Shown here: one piece after another, positions 17,711 through 25,715 of the stretch
How positions within the stretch are numbered: the stretch's first letter is position 1
Layout of the letters: each line of letters starts with the position of its first letter
Assembly (NCBI RefSeq): GCF_014076415.1
Contig: NZ_CP043568.1
Coordinates: 2,542,001 to 2,606,000, forward strand
DNA: 64,000 nucleotides
Source: Comamonas testosteroni
GTDB taxonomy: Bacteria; Pseudomonadota; Gammaproteobacteria; Burkholderiales; Burkholderiaceae_C
Direction of reading: 5' to 3'
Made by a program: the position numbers and the translations under genes
The notes under the pieces: model-generated
Seen by the model: only the letters and a program-made list of their open reading frames with translations
Databases searched by the model: none
Told to the model about the DNA's origin: nothing

Positions 17711-18622
17711 ATGGCTGGTAGCTTGAGCGGCATCGACGTTTTCGTGACCGTGGTCGAAGCCGGCAGCTTTGCCCAGGCGGCGCAGAGACTGCATATCACC
17801 CGCTCTGCGGTCGGCAAGAGCGTGGCCCGCTTGGAGCAGCGCCTGGGCGTGCTGCTGTTTCACCGCACCACGCGCAGCCAGAGTCTCACCGAGGAGGGCT
17901 CGCTGTTCTACGACCACTGCCTGCGAGCGCTGGAGGCGTTGCGTATCGGCGAGGCGGCATTGGAAAGAGGAAAGGGCCATGTCAACGGCCGACTGAGGGT
18001 TTCCATGCCGGTGCTGTTCGGGAATTTGTACATCGCGCCCATCCTGCTTGAGCTGGCGAGAGAGCATCCTGGGTTGACGCTGGAGCTGTACTTCAGCGAT
18101 CGCATGGTGGACTTGGTGGAAGAGGGTCTAGACCTGGTCATCCGCAACGGCGTGCCGCCGGACAGCGGCGATCTCGCGGCCCGCCGGCTGGGCGAGCACC
18201 ACATGGTGTTTTGTGCTGCGCCGTCCTATCTGCAAGGCCATAGTGAACCCGCCACGTTGCACGACTTGCAACAGCACGACGGGCTGGCCTATACCCGCCA
18301 GGGACGGGTGCATGACTGGCAGGTGCTGGTTGATGGGCAGGTGAAGGCCATCCGGCCCAAGGCCCGTTTTCAGATGGATGACTTGCGTGCCATCACCGAC
18401 GCCGCGATTGCGGGCTTCGGCATTGCCTGGCTGCCATCATGGCTGGCACGCAAGCATCTGGACAGCGGCGAGTTGCGTGAAGTGCTGCCGGGCCAGCTCA
18501 GCGTGTCCTATGTGATCAATGCGCTGTGGCCGTACACCGTGCATCTGCCGTTGAAGACGCGACTGGCGGTGGATGAACTGGTGAAGAAGCTGCCACAGCG
18601 CCTAGCAGTGGCTGAAGGATAG
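17711..18622 (+). CDS. LysR-family transcriptional regulator next to azoR
   Basis: 303 residues from the ATG at 17711 (MAGSLSGIDVFVTVVEAGSF); the TTG at 17687 is an alternative. The winged HTH reads FAQAAQRLHITRSAVGKSVA then RLEQRLGVLLFHRTTRSQSL. The effector domain from about residue 90 (GRLRVSMPVLFGNLYIAP) is typical of the CrgA/AaeR-like LysR group. It is divergent from azoR and probably controls it in response to quinone or aromatic stress, which is inference from position. Confidence 0.9.
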   Translation: MAGSLSGIDVFVTVVEAGSFAQAAQRLHITRSAVGKSVARLEQRLGVLLFHRTTRSQSLTEEGSLFYDHCLRALEALRIGEAALERGKGHVNGRLRVSMPVLFGNLYIAPILLELAREHPGLTLELYFSDRMVDLVEEGLDLVIRNGVPPDSGDLAARRLGEHHMVFCAAPSYLQGHSEPATLHDLQQHDGLAYTRQGRVHDWQVLVDGQVKAIRPKARFQMDDLRAITDAAIAGFGIAWLPSWLARKHLDSGELREVLPGQLSVSYVINALWPYTVHLPLKTRLAVDELVKKLPQRLAVAEG

Positions 18623-18849
18623 GTTTCTTGCTCGTTCTGGAATCTTTGATTCGCCAATTTAGACCGCAAGCGCAAGATATGGCCATGCTGCATGGTGTGG
18701 TCTGCATTACGTTTGGCAACATCGGGCAGCCCTGTGTGATGCAGACGATCTTGGAGAAACTGGATGAATTAACAGAGCAAATCTCGGCTCCAAGATCATG
18801 CCGATTAGCAGCCTGGTCACGCTCCTCTTGCTGCATGTGCTTGCCAAGA

Positions 18850-19282
18850 AGGGCACGACCATTGGCTGGATCTCTCCCGAGCGTCGCGGTGCGATGACCA
18901 GTATTCTCAAAGCGCAGATCGACTGGATTCCCTTGTCGGTTGGCGCGGTACGACCGACGCAAGGCAAGACACTGGCGGTGATGCACGTCTCGGGGGCTCA
19001 CAGTCCTTCAATGCTGCCAATCAGGTGCGTGTACTGGCTCGCTTGATGCGCATGATCACTATTCCGAATCTGTCATCCGTAGCCAAGGCGTTCGCGGAGT
19101 TCGATGAGGCTGGCCGAATGCAGCCGGCTTCGTATTACCAGAGGGTGGTGGATGTGATGGAAGAACTGATCAAGTTCACTCTGCTGACGCGAGTCTGTGC
19201 AGACTACTTAGTGGATCGCTATAGCGAGCGCCGTGAAAGCGCCGAAGAACTGTCCAAGCGAGTCAATCAACGTAGCATTTAA
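18850..19282 (+). pseudogene. arsH: Truncated, frameshifted arsH
   Basis: Two frames together give the C-terminal half of ArsH, an NADPH-dependent FMN reductase of arsenic operons. The first has [20 protein letters not shown] and [20 protein letters not shown], ending at VMHVSG. One base seems to be missing near 18993, after which the next frame supplies [30 protein letters not shown] and [16 protein letters not shown]. The N-terminal half is gone; upstream sequence to 18623 is not recognisable. No other ars genes are present, so this is a relic of a former resistance operon. Confidence 0.8.
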
Positions 19283-19319
19283 AGGAGTTCGAGAGATCAC
19301 ATGTCAAAGCACGTCAAGT

Positions 19320-19508
19320 GTTGCTGAACAGGTCATCCCTATAGATGAGGTGTCGGCACGGACTGCTCTGTCAAAGCCGATGCTTTACAAGCTCTTGCGG
19401 CACGACAAGTTTCCTCACCCTGCACCGATCAAAAATATTCAATCAAAGAATATCTGTAAGAATAATTCCATTTATCTCGAACTTAAAATTCAGAAAAAAA
19501 GAGTTTAA
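19320..19508 (+). pseudogene. Truncated AlpA-type regulator fragment
   Basis: The segment VIPIDEVSARTALSKPMLYK followed by LLRHDKFPHPAPI matches the helix-turn-helix of AlpA/excisionase-like proteins that accompany integrases of genomic islands. After PAPI the frame turns AT-rich and Lys/Asn-rich (NICKNNSIYLELKIQKK), unlike the family, and ends at 19508. The base composition changes at the same point, so the gene was probably cut by later DNA acquisition. Confidence 0.55.
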
Positions 19509-20269
19509 ATGATACCGGTCAGCATCGCATATCTAACAGCTTGTGCTCTGGTTCTTACCTGCATTTTTCCGTAAATATTTTTTACATGCGTTGCCACAGT
19601 CAATGGGCTGATTTCCAGGTAGGACGCAACCTCTTGGGTGCTTTTCCCTTGAGCTATCAATTTCAATATATCTATTTCTCTTTCAGTCAGCGACTCGAAT
19701 TTTTTATGCGTGAAGATTTCTTCTCCATGCATGGCTGCATTGAATATTTTGGGGATGATTTTCTTCGCCACCCGGGGAGATATCGCAGCCCCACCATTGG
19801 CTACTTCCAGCACAGCCTGCAAATAGCTGCCAAACCATGAATTCTTCACCAGGTATCCAACAGCGCCTCGCTTAAGAGCATCCATGGCCGCATCATCGTT
19901 TTCACTTGCAGAAATTGCGATGCATAGCACCTCAGGCCTTTTTAATTGAATCGACTCAAGCAGCTCAGCTCCTTGGCCTTCGCCAATGGACAGGTCGATG
20001 AGGAGTACATCGAACTCTTGAGAAAAGACGTTCTTGCGAGCCTCTTTGTAGCTGGAAGCCTGTCCTACCAGAAGAGTGCGCGGGTCACGCATGAGTTCCT
20101 GCGCGATCACGTTCCTGATGTGTCTGTCTTCATCGACCAGAAAGACTCGCACAGGTTGGCTCTGCTGACCTTTCATGTCGGACGGCCACATGCCACCGAA
20201 GGCAATAGATGCGCCTTCAGCTCTGCCGACGTCAGACCGCGAACTCATAGATGCGTCGGATAGATACAT
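19505..20269 (-). CDS. NarL/FixJ-type response regulator (LuxR HTH)
   Basis: 254 residues from the ATG at 20269, preceded by GGGGTG; an upstream ATG at 20344 is possible. The receiver domain has the acidic pair in VRVFLVDEDR, the phospho-acceptor Asp in FDVLLIDLSIG, Ser in AISASEND and Lys in GYLVKN. The C-terminal LuxR HTH reads LTEREIDILKLIAQGKSTQE then ISPLTVATHVKNIYGKMQVR. No sensor kinase gene is adjacent. It is divergent from a run of three secreted proteins, across an AT-rich intergenic region of over 500 bases, so control of that run is likely. Confidence 0.88.
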   Translation of the reverse strand: MYLSDASMSSRSDVGRAEGASIAFGGMWPSDMKGQQSQPVRVFLVDEDRHIRNVIAQELMRDPRTLLVGQASSYKEARKNVFSQEFDVLLIDLSIGEGQGAELLESIQLKRPEVLCIAISASENDDAAMDALKRGAVGYLVKNSWFGSYLQAVLEVANGGAAISPRVAKKIIPKIFNAAMHGEEIFTHKKFESLTEREIDILKLIAQGKSTQEVASYLEISPLTVATHVKNIYGKMQVRTRAQAVRYAMLTGII

Positions 20270-20800
20270 GTGACACCCCAGCAGATAGATAGATTGGTTG
20301 GCAGTCACGCGAAAAATAAAATCTGCTTTATTTAAAATCCACAAAAAACAATTAAAGAATAATTTTGTTTAAGTTTTTACATTTTAAAACTCTAATATAT
20401 GGTACTGATTTCAGTAGAGGCGTGAAAAATAGATGTAAACCCTTTGTTCTTGAGGCAATAGATAAATAAAATAAAAAGAAATATAGATTACTTTTGTTAA
20501 CACTGTAAGAATTTTTCCATGGTTGCTATTTATTCAGTAGCGCACCATGCAGATAAAACAATAACGCAATCATTTTTTGTTGAATTTATTTTGTTAAGAA
20601 AATATTTCTAAACAGGGTATTACTGTTTCTGAGTCATTTTCTGAAACTGGCCTCACCGAACGCCTGTTTTGGAACGTAACCAAGCACTCCAGAACTTGTT
20701 GACGGTTAACAGGGGCCTTTTGCATATCTACAAATGGTCTTTTGCTCACACACACTCTTTCTTTCACTTGTCTGAAAACTCGCTATTTAAAGGAACGATC
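20270..20800. promoter_or_regulatory. AT-rich divergent promoter region
   Basis: About 530 bases of very AT-rich DNA between the LuxR-type regulator and the first secreted-protein gene, with no coding frame that looks real. Its length and composition suggest a complex regulatory region open to nucleoid-protein silencing, as in the csgD-csgB interval, but no individual site can be assigned. Confidence 0.5.
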
Positions 20801-21484
20801 ATGAAAAAGTCTGTGATTGCCATGGCGGTTATTGCGTTGGCTGGTGTTGCATCTGCTGCTGTGAGCAGCTCAAGCATTGCAGCCACAAACACGACGTCGA
20901 GCGCATCGTCTGCCACGCTGTCGGGTGCGGCTAGCTCGGGTAACGGAAGTGCGCTGAGCATGAATAGCGCAACCTCCGGTGCAACGTCGAATGCAAACGC
21001 TGCTGGCGGCGCGATCGGCGCAGGCGGTTTTGGCATCGGTGGGGCTGCTGTCGGTGGTAGCGCAACTACTTTCGGTAATGTGAAGAGTCTTTCCGCTACC
21101 TCCGGCAACGGTGTTGCGGGCGGCGTAGCGGCTACCAATGCCAATGCGGGCTCGGCTGCTGCTGCCGGCTATAACGCAGGACCCGTCAACGGCACTGCCT
21201 TCGGCGGCGCCTCTTCTCAGACCGCGAATGTTGCTGCAACTGGCGCCGGCCCTGGCGGCGGCCTGGCTTACATCAACAACAATGCTGGTACCACCTCTGG
21301 CTACAACGCCACATCGGGAGCCGTTTCCTCACCTTGGGGCTCGTTGACCAATACCACATCGAACGCAGGCTCTGTGGGTACCGTCCACCAGAATGCCGGG
21401 GCATGGGGTAATGCCGGCTACCTCTCTAACGGCGGTGGCACCTCCGGTACTGCTGGTGCAGGCTCAACGGCCAATGCCAACTAA
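20801..21484 (+). CDS. Secreted Ala/Gly/Ser/Asn-rich low-complexity protein
   Basis: 227 residues from the ATG at 20801, with AAGGAACG upstream. The signal peptide is MKKSVIAMAVIALAGVASAA. The mature protein is almost entirely small and polar residues (Ala, Gly, Ser, Thr, Asn), with no Cys and few charged residues. Segments such as AAGGAIGAGGFGIGGAAVGG and NAGAWGNAGYLSNGGGTSGT give it a glycine-loop, fibre-like character. This composition fits a surface structural or amyloid-like protein, but there is no repeat matching curli or Fap, so the function is unproven. It is first in a same-strand run of three exported proteins and is divergent from a LuxR-type regulator. Confidence 0.8.
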   Translation: MKKSVIAMAVIALAGVASAAVSSSSIAATNTTSSASSATLSGAASSGNGSALSMNSATSGATSNANAAGGAIGAGGFGIGGAAVGGSATTFGNVKSLSATSGNGVAGGVAATNANAGSAAAAGYNAGPVNGTAFGGASSQTANVAATGAGPGGGLAYINNNAGTTSGYNATSGAVSSPWGSLTNTTSNAGSVGTVHQNAGAWGNAGYLSNGGGTSGTAGAGSTANAN

Positions 21485-21560
21485 GGCAGCTATCCCAAGA
21501 TAGTTGTGCTTGTCCCGGGCCTGGCTGGTTGGTCAGGCTCGGGCAACGTAGGAGCGAAGC

Positions 21561-22301
21561 ATGAAATTCTCAATAGCTCTGTTAAGTCTTTGCGTTCCTT
21601 TGTGCAGTTATGCGCAAAGTGCCGACAGCAGCGCGCAAAGCTCCTCTAACTCTTCATCCGTAGGGGCACAACAGAATCAGTCGGTCACCATTGTCAATCC
21701 AGTTGCTGCTCCGGCAGAAAGTCGATCTGTCGCCACGATGGAAAGTAGATCCACTTCGACCTCCGATCAAAACATCACAACGAGCGGAACAACAACCCAG
21801 AACCTGAATAACACAGTGTCCGGAACGTCCAAGAACATTGTGGAGTACAGCGGCACCTACACCCTGAAGAACGTTCCTAGCGTGAGCGGACCCAACCTCA
21901 CAACCAGCAATGACACCTGCATGGGCAGCAGCAGCGGCAGCGCCAACGGCCCTGGCTTTGGCGTGAGCTTCGGCACAACCTGGACGGACGAGCATTGCAA
22001 GCGCCTGAAAATGAGCCGTGAGCTCTGGAACAAGGGCATGAAGGCCGCCTCGCTGGCGATGGACTGCATGGACCCGGCAGCGCGCGTGGCCCTGGAGATC
22101 ACGGGTTCGAAATGCCCTCAATCCATGACCGCAGATGAGCGCCGGAACAACTACGGGCCGGATGCTTCGGCACAAGGTAGCCCAACTCCTACTGCGCCCC
22201 CTTCAGAGGCTCAGTCAAGCTTTGCGCCTGAGGTCACTCGCCCCACGGCTATCACCTCTGTGATGGATGACCCACGTACAGCACGGCTGTATGGCAATTA
22301 G
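21561..22301 (+). CDS. Exported Ser/Thr-rich protein with Cys-containing core
   Basis: 246 residues with AGGAGC upstream of the ATG. The signal peptide is MKFSIALLSLCVPLCSYAQS. The first third is Ser/Asn/Thr/Gln-rich and low-complexity. The centre is more conserved-looking, with four Cys: NDTCMGSSSGSANGPGFGVS, FGTTWTDEHCKRLKMSRELW, MDCMDPAARVALEITGSKCP. The region resembles hypothetical exported proteins I have seen with a C-MGS-SSG and DEHC-RL---R-LW pattern, but no function is known to me. The C-terminus is Pro/Ser-rich. It lies 76 bases after the low-complexity protein and 30 bases before the next exported protein; it could be an assembly or anchoring factor for the first protein. Confidence 0.78.
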   Translation: MKFSIALLSLCVPLCSYAQSADSSAQSSSNSSSVGAQQNQSVTIVNPVAAPAESRSVATMESRSTSTSDQNITTSGTTTQNLNNTVSGTSKNIVEYSGTYTLKNVPSVSGPNLTTSNDTCMGSSSGSANGPGFGVSFGTTWTDEHCKRLKMSRELWNKGMKAASLAMDCMDPAARVALEITGSKCPQSMTADERRNNYGPDASAQGSPTPTAPPSEAQSSFAPEVTRPTAITSVMDDPRTARLYGN

Positions 22302-22331
22302 TGGGCGTGATTCCTAATCTAGGAGGCCGCT

Positions 22332-22664
22332 ATGGGCAAGACTCTAGCTCTTTTAGCGATTGCACTATGCTGCGCTTCGTCTTTGGCTGCGCCCGATTCC
22401 AGGGCCATCAATGAACCGTTGAGCATTCAACGCCAGATCTTCGGAAGTGGCGAGCAAGGTGCAGCAGGCTCGCAGCAAGCCGAGCCAGTGGGCGACTATG
22501 GCGTCTGGCATGTGCCGCAGTACTTGCCTGGCTATCCGACGGCTGCAACGATATGGCCTCGCGCTATCCCTGTGAAATGCAAGGACGGGCAGTGCGAAGG
22601 CTATGTGATTACCCCGCAGATGGGGCCAGGTGAGTACCTGTTTTTTGTGCCTACAAGCGAATAG
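22332..22664 (+). CDS. Small exported protein, third of secreted trio
   Basis: 110 residues after a strong AGGAGG site. The signal peptide is MGKTLALLAIALCCASSLAA. The mature part contains two Cys (IPVKCKDGQCEGYVITPQ) and a Pro/Trp/Tyr-rich stretch (DYGVWHVPQYLPGYPTAATI), and ends EYLFFVPTSE. No family is recognised. Its position, directly before a strong terminator, marks the end of the three-gene unit. Confidence 0.75.
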   Translation: MGKTLALLAIALCCASSLAAPDSRAINEPLSIQRQIFGSGEQGAAGSQQAEPVGDYGVWHVPQYLPGYPTAATIWPRAIPVKCKDGQCEGYVITPQMGPGEYLFFVPTSE

Positions 22665-22712
22665 GCTGCACAGGGCCACAGCACTCCATGAGTGCTGGCT
22701 GCAACTCACCTA

Positions 22713-22747
22713 ACAAGGGCGGGCTTCGTGCCGCCCTTGTTGATTTT
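22713..22747 (+). terminator. Intrinsic terminator of the secreted-protein operon
   Basis: ACAAGGGCGG and CCGCCCTTGT are perfect ten-base arms around GCTTCGTG, followed by TGATTTT. It lies about 50 bases after the last gene of the trio. Confidence 0.9.
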
Positions 22748-22841
22748 GCTCTGCAAATACGCTGTCACTCAGCACCGAAACAGCCCAAGTATGACTTCAA
22801 GCTTAAAGACTTCCTGGTCGCTTCAGCTAAAGCGCCCCGGC

Positions 22842-23572
22842 TTTTGAGGAGGCTGTTTGGTTAAAGAGCGGACACGGTGCTTTGGCATCACCGGCGGTGG
22901 TGCACGACCTTGCCGCGCATCACACCATGCAGCCCCAGCTTGCGAATCAATCGCTCAACCGTGCAACGAGTCACGACAACGCCTTCGCGTGCAAGTTGCC
23001 GCCACACCTTGTTGGCGCCATAGACCTGCATGTTGGTCTGCCAGACATGTGCAATTTGTGGCATCAGCATCTCTTCGCGATGAGCGCAGGCACAGCGCTT
23101 ATGTGGCTCGCGCAGCAGCGCCACATGCCTTCGATATGCCGACGGAGCGACCTGCAAGACCTTGCAGAGCGGCTCGACTCCGAAGGCATCACGATGCTTG
23201 TCGATGAAGGCCTTCAGGGCTTGAGGCAGCGGTCGAGCTCCGCCTGGGCGAAAAGCGCACTGGCCAGCTTCAGTATCTCGTTGGCCTGCCGCAGTTCTTT
23301 GACGTGGCGTTCAGCTCCTTGATCCGCGGTGCCTCGCTGGTCGTGACATTTTCACGCTAGCCGGCATCGATTTCAGAGCGCGTGACCCATTCGTTCAAGG
23401 TCTGCGGCACGCAGTTGATCTTTGGCGCAATGAACTCGATGGTCGTCCACAGCGATGGGCACTCCCCACGATGCTCATGCACCATCTTCACTGCCCGCTT
23501 ACGGACTTCCGGCGAGAACTTGCTTGACTTCTTCATGGCTCAATCCTCTCAGAGTGCTGAGCCTCCTCAAAA
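22842..23572 (-). mobile_element. Internally deleted IS3-family element, 731 bp
   Basis: Bounded by a perfect 13-base inverted repeat, TTTTGAGGAGGCT at 22842-22854 and its complement at 23560-23572. A full IS3-type element is about 1.2-1.3 kb; the missing part is the DDE catalytic half of OrfB. No clear target-site duplication flanks it. Confidence 0.85.
22888..23536 (-). pseudogene. Decayed IS3-family transposase OrfA/OrfB
   Basis: OrfA starts at 23536 ([20 protein letters not shown]) with the usual HTH and then meets an in-frame stop after SEIDAG near 23357. The OrfB beginning is recognisable (FIDKHRDAFGVEPLCKVLQV, APSAYRRHVALLREPHKRC, VWQTNMQVYGANKVWRQLAR, GVVVTRCTVERLIRKLGLHG) and stops after RGKVVHHRR. 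The entire integrase core with the DDE triad is deleted, so it cannot transpose by itself. Confidence 0.85.
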
Positions 23573-23849
23573 GTCGAGGCGATCCACTCCAAGATCTATA
23601 CCGATTCCCCCTTATGCCTTCTGAAGTAGACATCAACATGTTGACTCCAAGTCGTCAGCAAATGCAGAAATCGCAATTTTTGCGACCTAAAGTCAAAAAG
23701 TGAACTGTCAAAGGTCACAAGAATTTGTTACTTTCTGCGCCACAAGGCTAGTCACTTCCACACGGCCTGATGCTTTTGCGTTTGGCTTGGATTTGAGTTT
23801 TGGTCAGTTGGCACATCTGGTGGCAATCCTTATCGAAGGGGCTGAGAGT

Positions 23850-25067
23850 ATGCACACAAGCAATGACTATATCTACGTGCTTATGCCATCGCTGCTCTTG
23901 CTCTTTCTAGCTGGCTTACTGGGTGTGTGCTGGATAGTTCAACGCCAACAGCGCTTTTTGCTTTGGCTATGTGCTGCTTACTTGCTGACGGCATTGTCCC
24001 TTAGTACTCGCAGTGCGCTGAAGCTAGAGACTTCAAATCATTTTGTGGCGCTCGTTAGCACACTGTTTCTGGCGGGGGCCTGGTGTCTAGCCAAAAGCTT
24101 TTCAGTTCGTCGAAATGTGTTTGTACCATCGGAGCCAAATGCATTGTTATGTGTCCTAGCGATGGCATCGTTTTACTATTTCGACCAGATTGACCCCAGT
24201 TTGGTCGGGCGACTGCATGCTGTCAGCATTGGAGGAGGCCTGATCCTATTAATGCCAGTCTCGGCAGTCCTGAAAAGAGGCCGCTCCAGTGACTGGCTAG
24301 ACCAGGCGCTCTTATGGACATACCTCTCTAACGCCGTAGTCACTATCCTACGTCCCACACTTGTGCTGAGCTTGGGGGCTTCAGGCCTCAACGATGCCAT
24401 GCAATTCAACTCCACTTACTGGACTACGACGTTGATGAGCATTTTGTTTTTTGCACTGCTCTTCACAGTGCTGATCTGCGCCTCAACCGCCAGAGACACA
24501 GTCGCCAAGTTACAAACTGAGCGCGACTTTGACATGTTGACCCAGATTCTGAATCGGCGGGGGTTCCATGAACTGGCACAGCGTAGGCTTGCGGATCAGC
24601 GCCTTTACCCTATGGCGATTCTCGTCGGCGATATCGATTACTTCAAACGAATCAACGACAACTGGGGGCATGCTAAAGGCGACGAAGTGCTACAGCGCGT
24701 TTCCGCGGTCATGCAACACAATGTGCGTAACCAGGATCTGCTGGCTCGTGTTGGAGGCGAGGAGTTTGTGATGCTGTTGACCCGAATTGATTTGCAGGGG
24801 GCAGAGCAAGTCGCCAAACGCATTGGACGAGAACTAAGGCACGATCAGGGAGGCGTGCTTCAGGGCGCTGTGGTGACGATGAGCTTTGGTCTCACTTCGA
24901 TTACAAGAAAGGATCAGCTGGAAGGCGCACTGAAGCAGGCTGACCAGTTGCTGTATAACGCTAAAAATGCAGGGCGTGATCGTGTGCATGTAGAGGGCCG
25001 TTTTTACCCTGACATTAGATTTGAAGACACCAATCTTAATGACTACACCGTGCCGTCACTGCTATAA
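23850..25067 (+). CDS. Membrane-bound diguanylate cyclase (GGDEF)
   Basis: 405 residues from the ATG at 23850 (MHTSNDYIYVLMPSLLLLFL), preceded by GAAGGGG; a longer frame back to 23700 lacks a good start. Six to seven membrane helices form an N-terminal sensory module without a recognised name. The catalytic GGDEF domain (about 240-390) has DMLTQILNRRGF, the metal Asp in ILVGDIDYFKRIND, the active motif ARVGGEEFVML, and the inhibitory site RNQD five residues before it. Both active and inhibitory sites are intact, so it should make cyclic di-GMP with product inhibition. It stands alone between IS remnants, about 1.1 kb from the secreted-protein operon. Confidence 0.92.
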   Translation: MHTSNDYIYVLMPSLLLLFLAGLLGVCWIVQRQQRFLLWLCAAYLLTALSLSTRSALKLETSNHFVALVSTLFLAGAWCLAKSFSVRRNVFVPSEPNALLCVLAMASFYYFDQIDPSLVGRLHAVSIGGGLILLMPVSAVLKRGRSSDWLDQALLWTYLSNAVVTILRPTLVLSLGASGLNDAMQFNSTYWTTTLMSILFFALLFTVLICASTARDTVAKLQTERDFDMLTQILNRRGFHELAQRRLADQRLYPMAILVGDIDYFKRINDNWGHAKGDEVLQRVSAVMQHNVRNQDLLARVGGEEFVMLLTRIDLQGAEQVAKRIGRELRHDQGGVLQGAVVTMSFGLTSITRKDQLEGALKQADQLLYNAKNAGRDRVHVEGRFYPDIRFEDTNLNDYTVPSLL

Positions 25068-25215
25068 GCGCTTGGCAAAGCGAAGGCGAGAGGTGTCTCC
25101 GTAAACGCAATGCATCACTAGATTGGAAGTTTCCTCGACCACCTGCGCTAGTTGTGGTTGACCAAGCATTTTTTGATAGCGAGTATGTTCAGCCAGAAGC
25201 TGTGAGCCGCCATAT
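25063..25215 (-). pseudogene. C-terminal fragment of an unknown protein
   Basis: A short minus-strand frame reads KYGGSQLLAEHTRYQKMLGQ then PQLAQVVEETSNLVMHCVYG and RLRFAKRL before its stop, which overlaps the stop of the diguanylate cyclase tail-to-tail. Its composition is protein-like, but there is no start codon in reach and no family is recognised. Probably a leftover gene end. Confidence 0.3.
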
Positions 25216-25321
25216 TTTCATGGTGAGGTGGATGTCGCTTAAAACTTGGAAGTTCAAGCAGTCATCCCAAGAGACCTTCGGCACTCGATAGTGAGTCCTG
25301 GCAGGCCGTAACGGTGCTTAT

Positions 25322-25561
25322 GTGCCACATCAATGGCAAATCGATCTATCCTCCAATCTCGCCCAACAATCGTTTCAGCTCACCTCGACAGAGACCCCGC
25401 TGGTAATTCTGCTGTCTCATGGCTTGGCGCTGGAGGACGCAGCAAGAGAGCTATGTATTCGCCTTAATACCGCAAGGGCTCGCTTGTACTCCATCTTCTC
25501 CAAGATTGGTGCCCGCTGCTAGAGCGAACTGGTACGAATTTTTCTCGATAGCGTGGTTTGA
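25322..25561 (+). pseudogene. LuxR-type HTH fragment with an amber stop
   Basis: The frame SFQLTSTETPLVILLSHGLA then LEDAARELCIRLNTARARLY and SIFSKIGARC is the C-terminal LuxR HTH seen in many stand-alone regulators, where the next residues are usually QSELVRLLL. Here a TAG replaces the Gln codon and the frame continues SELVRIFLDSVV to a second stop at 25561. The sensory N-terminal part is missing. A truncated, non-functional regulator. Confidence 0.7.
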
Positions 25562-25715
25562 TTAGGACGTGGAGTTGTTGCATAGATCGAATTTAAAGTG
25601 TGTCTTTCCACGCAAGACTGACACGCTGGGGATGCAAATAGCAAGACCCTGACGCCTCATACAAGACGCTCACTTCAAGCGCCTTGTATAGCCGCCAACT
25701 TTTAACTTAGGTTCG
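25562..25715. other. Short intergenic region with hairpin after catalase
   Basis: TACAAGACGCT (25660-25670) and AGCGCCTTGTA (25679-25689) form an 11-pair stem with one mismatch, 27 bases past the catalase stop. No U-tract follows on the minus strand, so it may be a weak terminator or an mRNA end-protecting hairpin. Confidence 0.5.
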
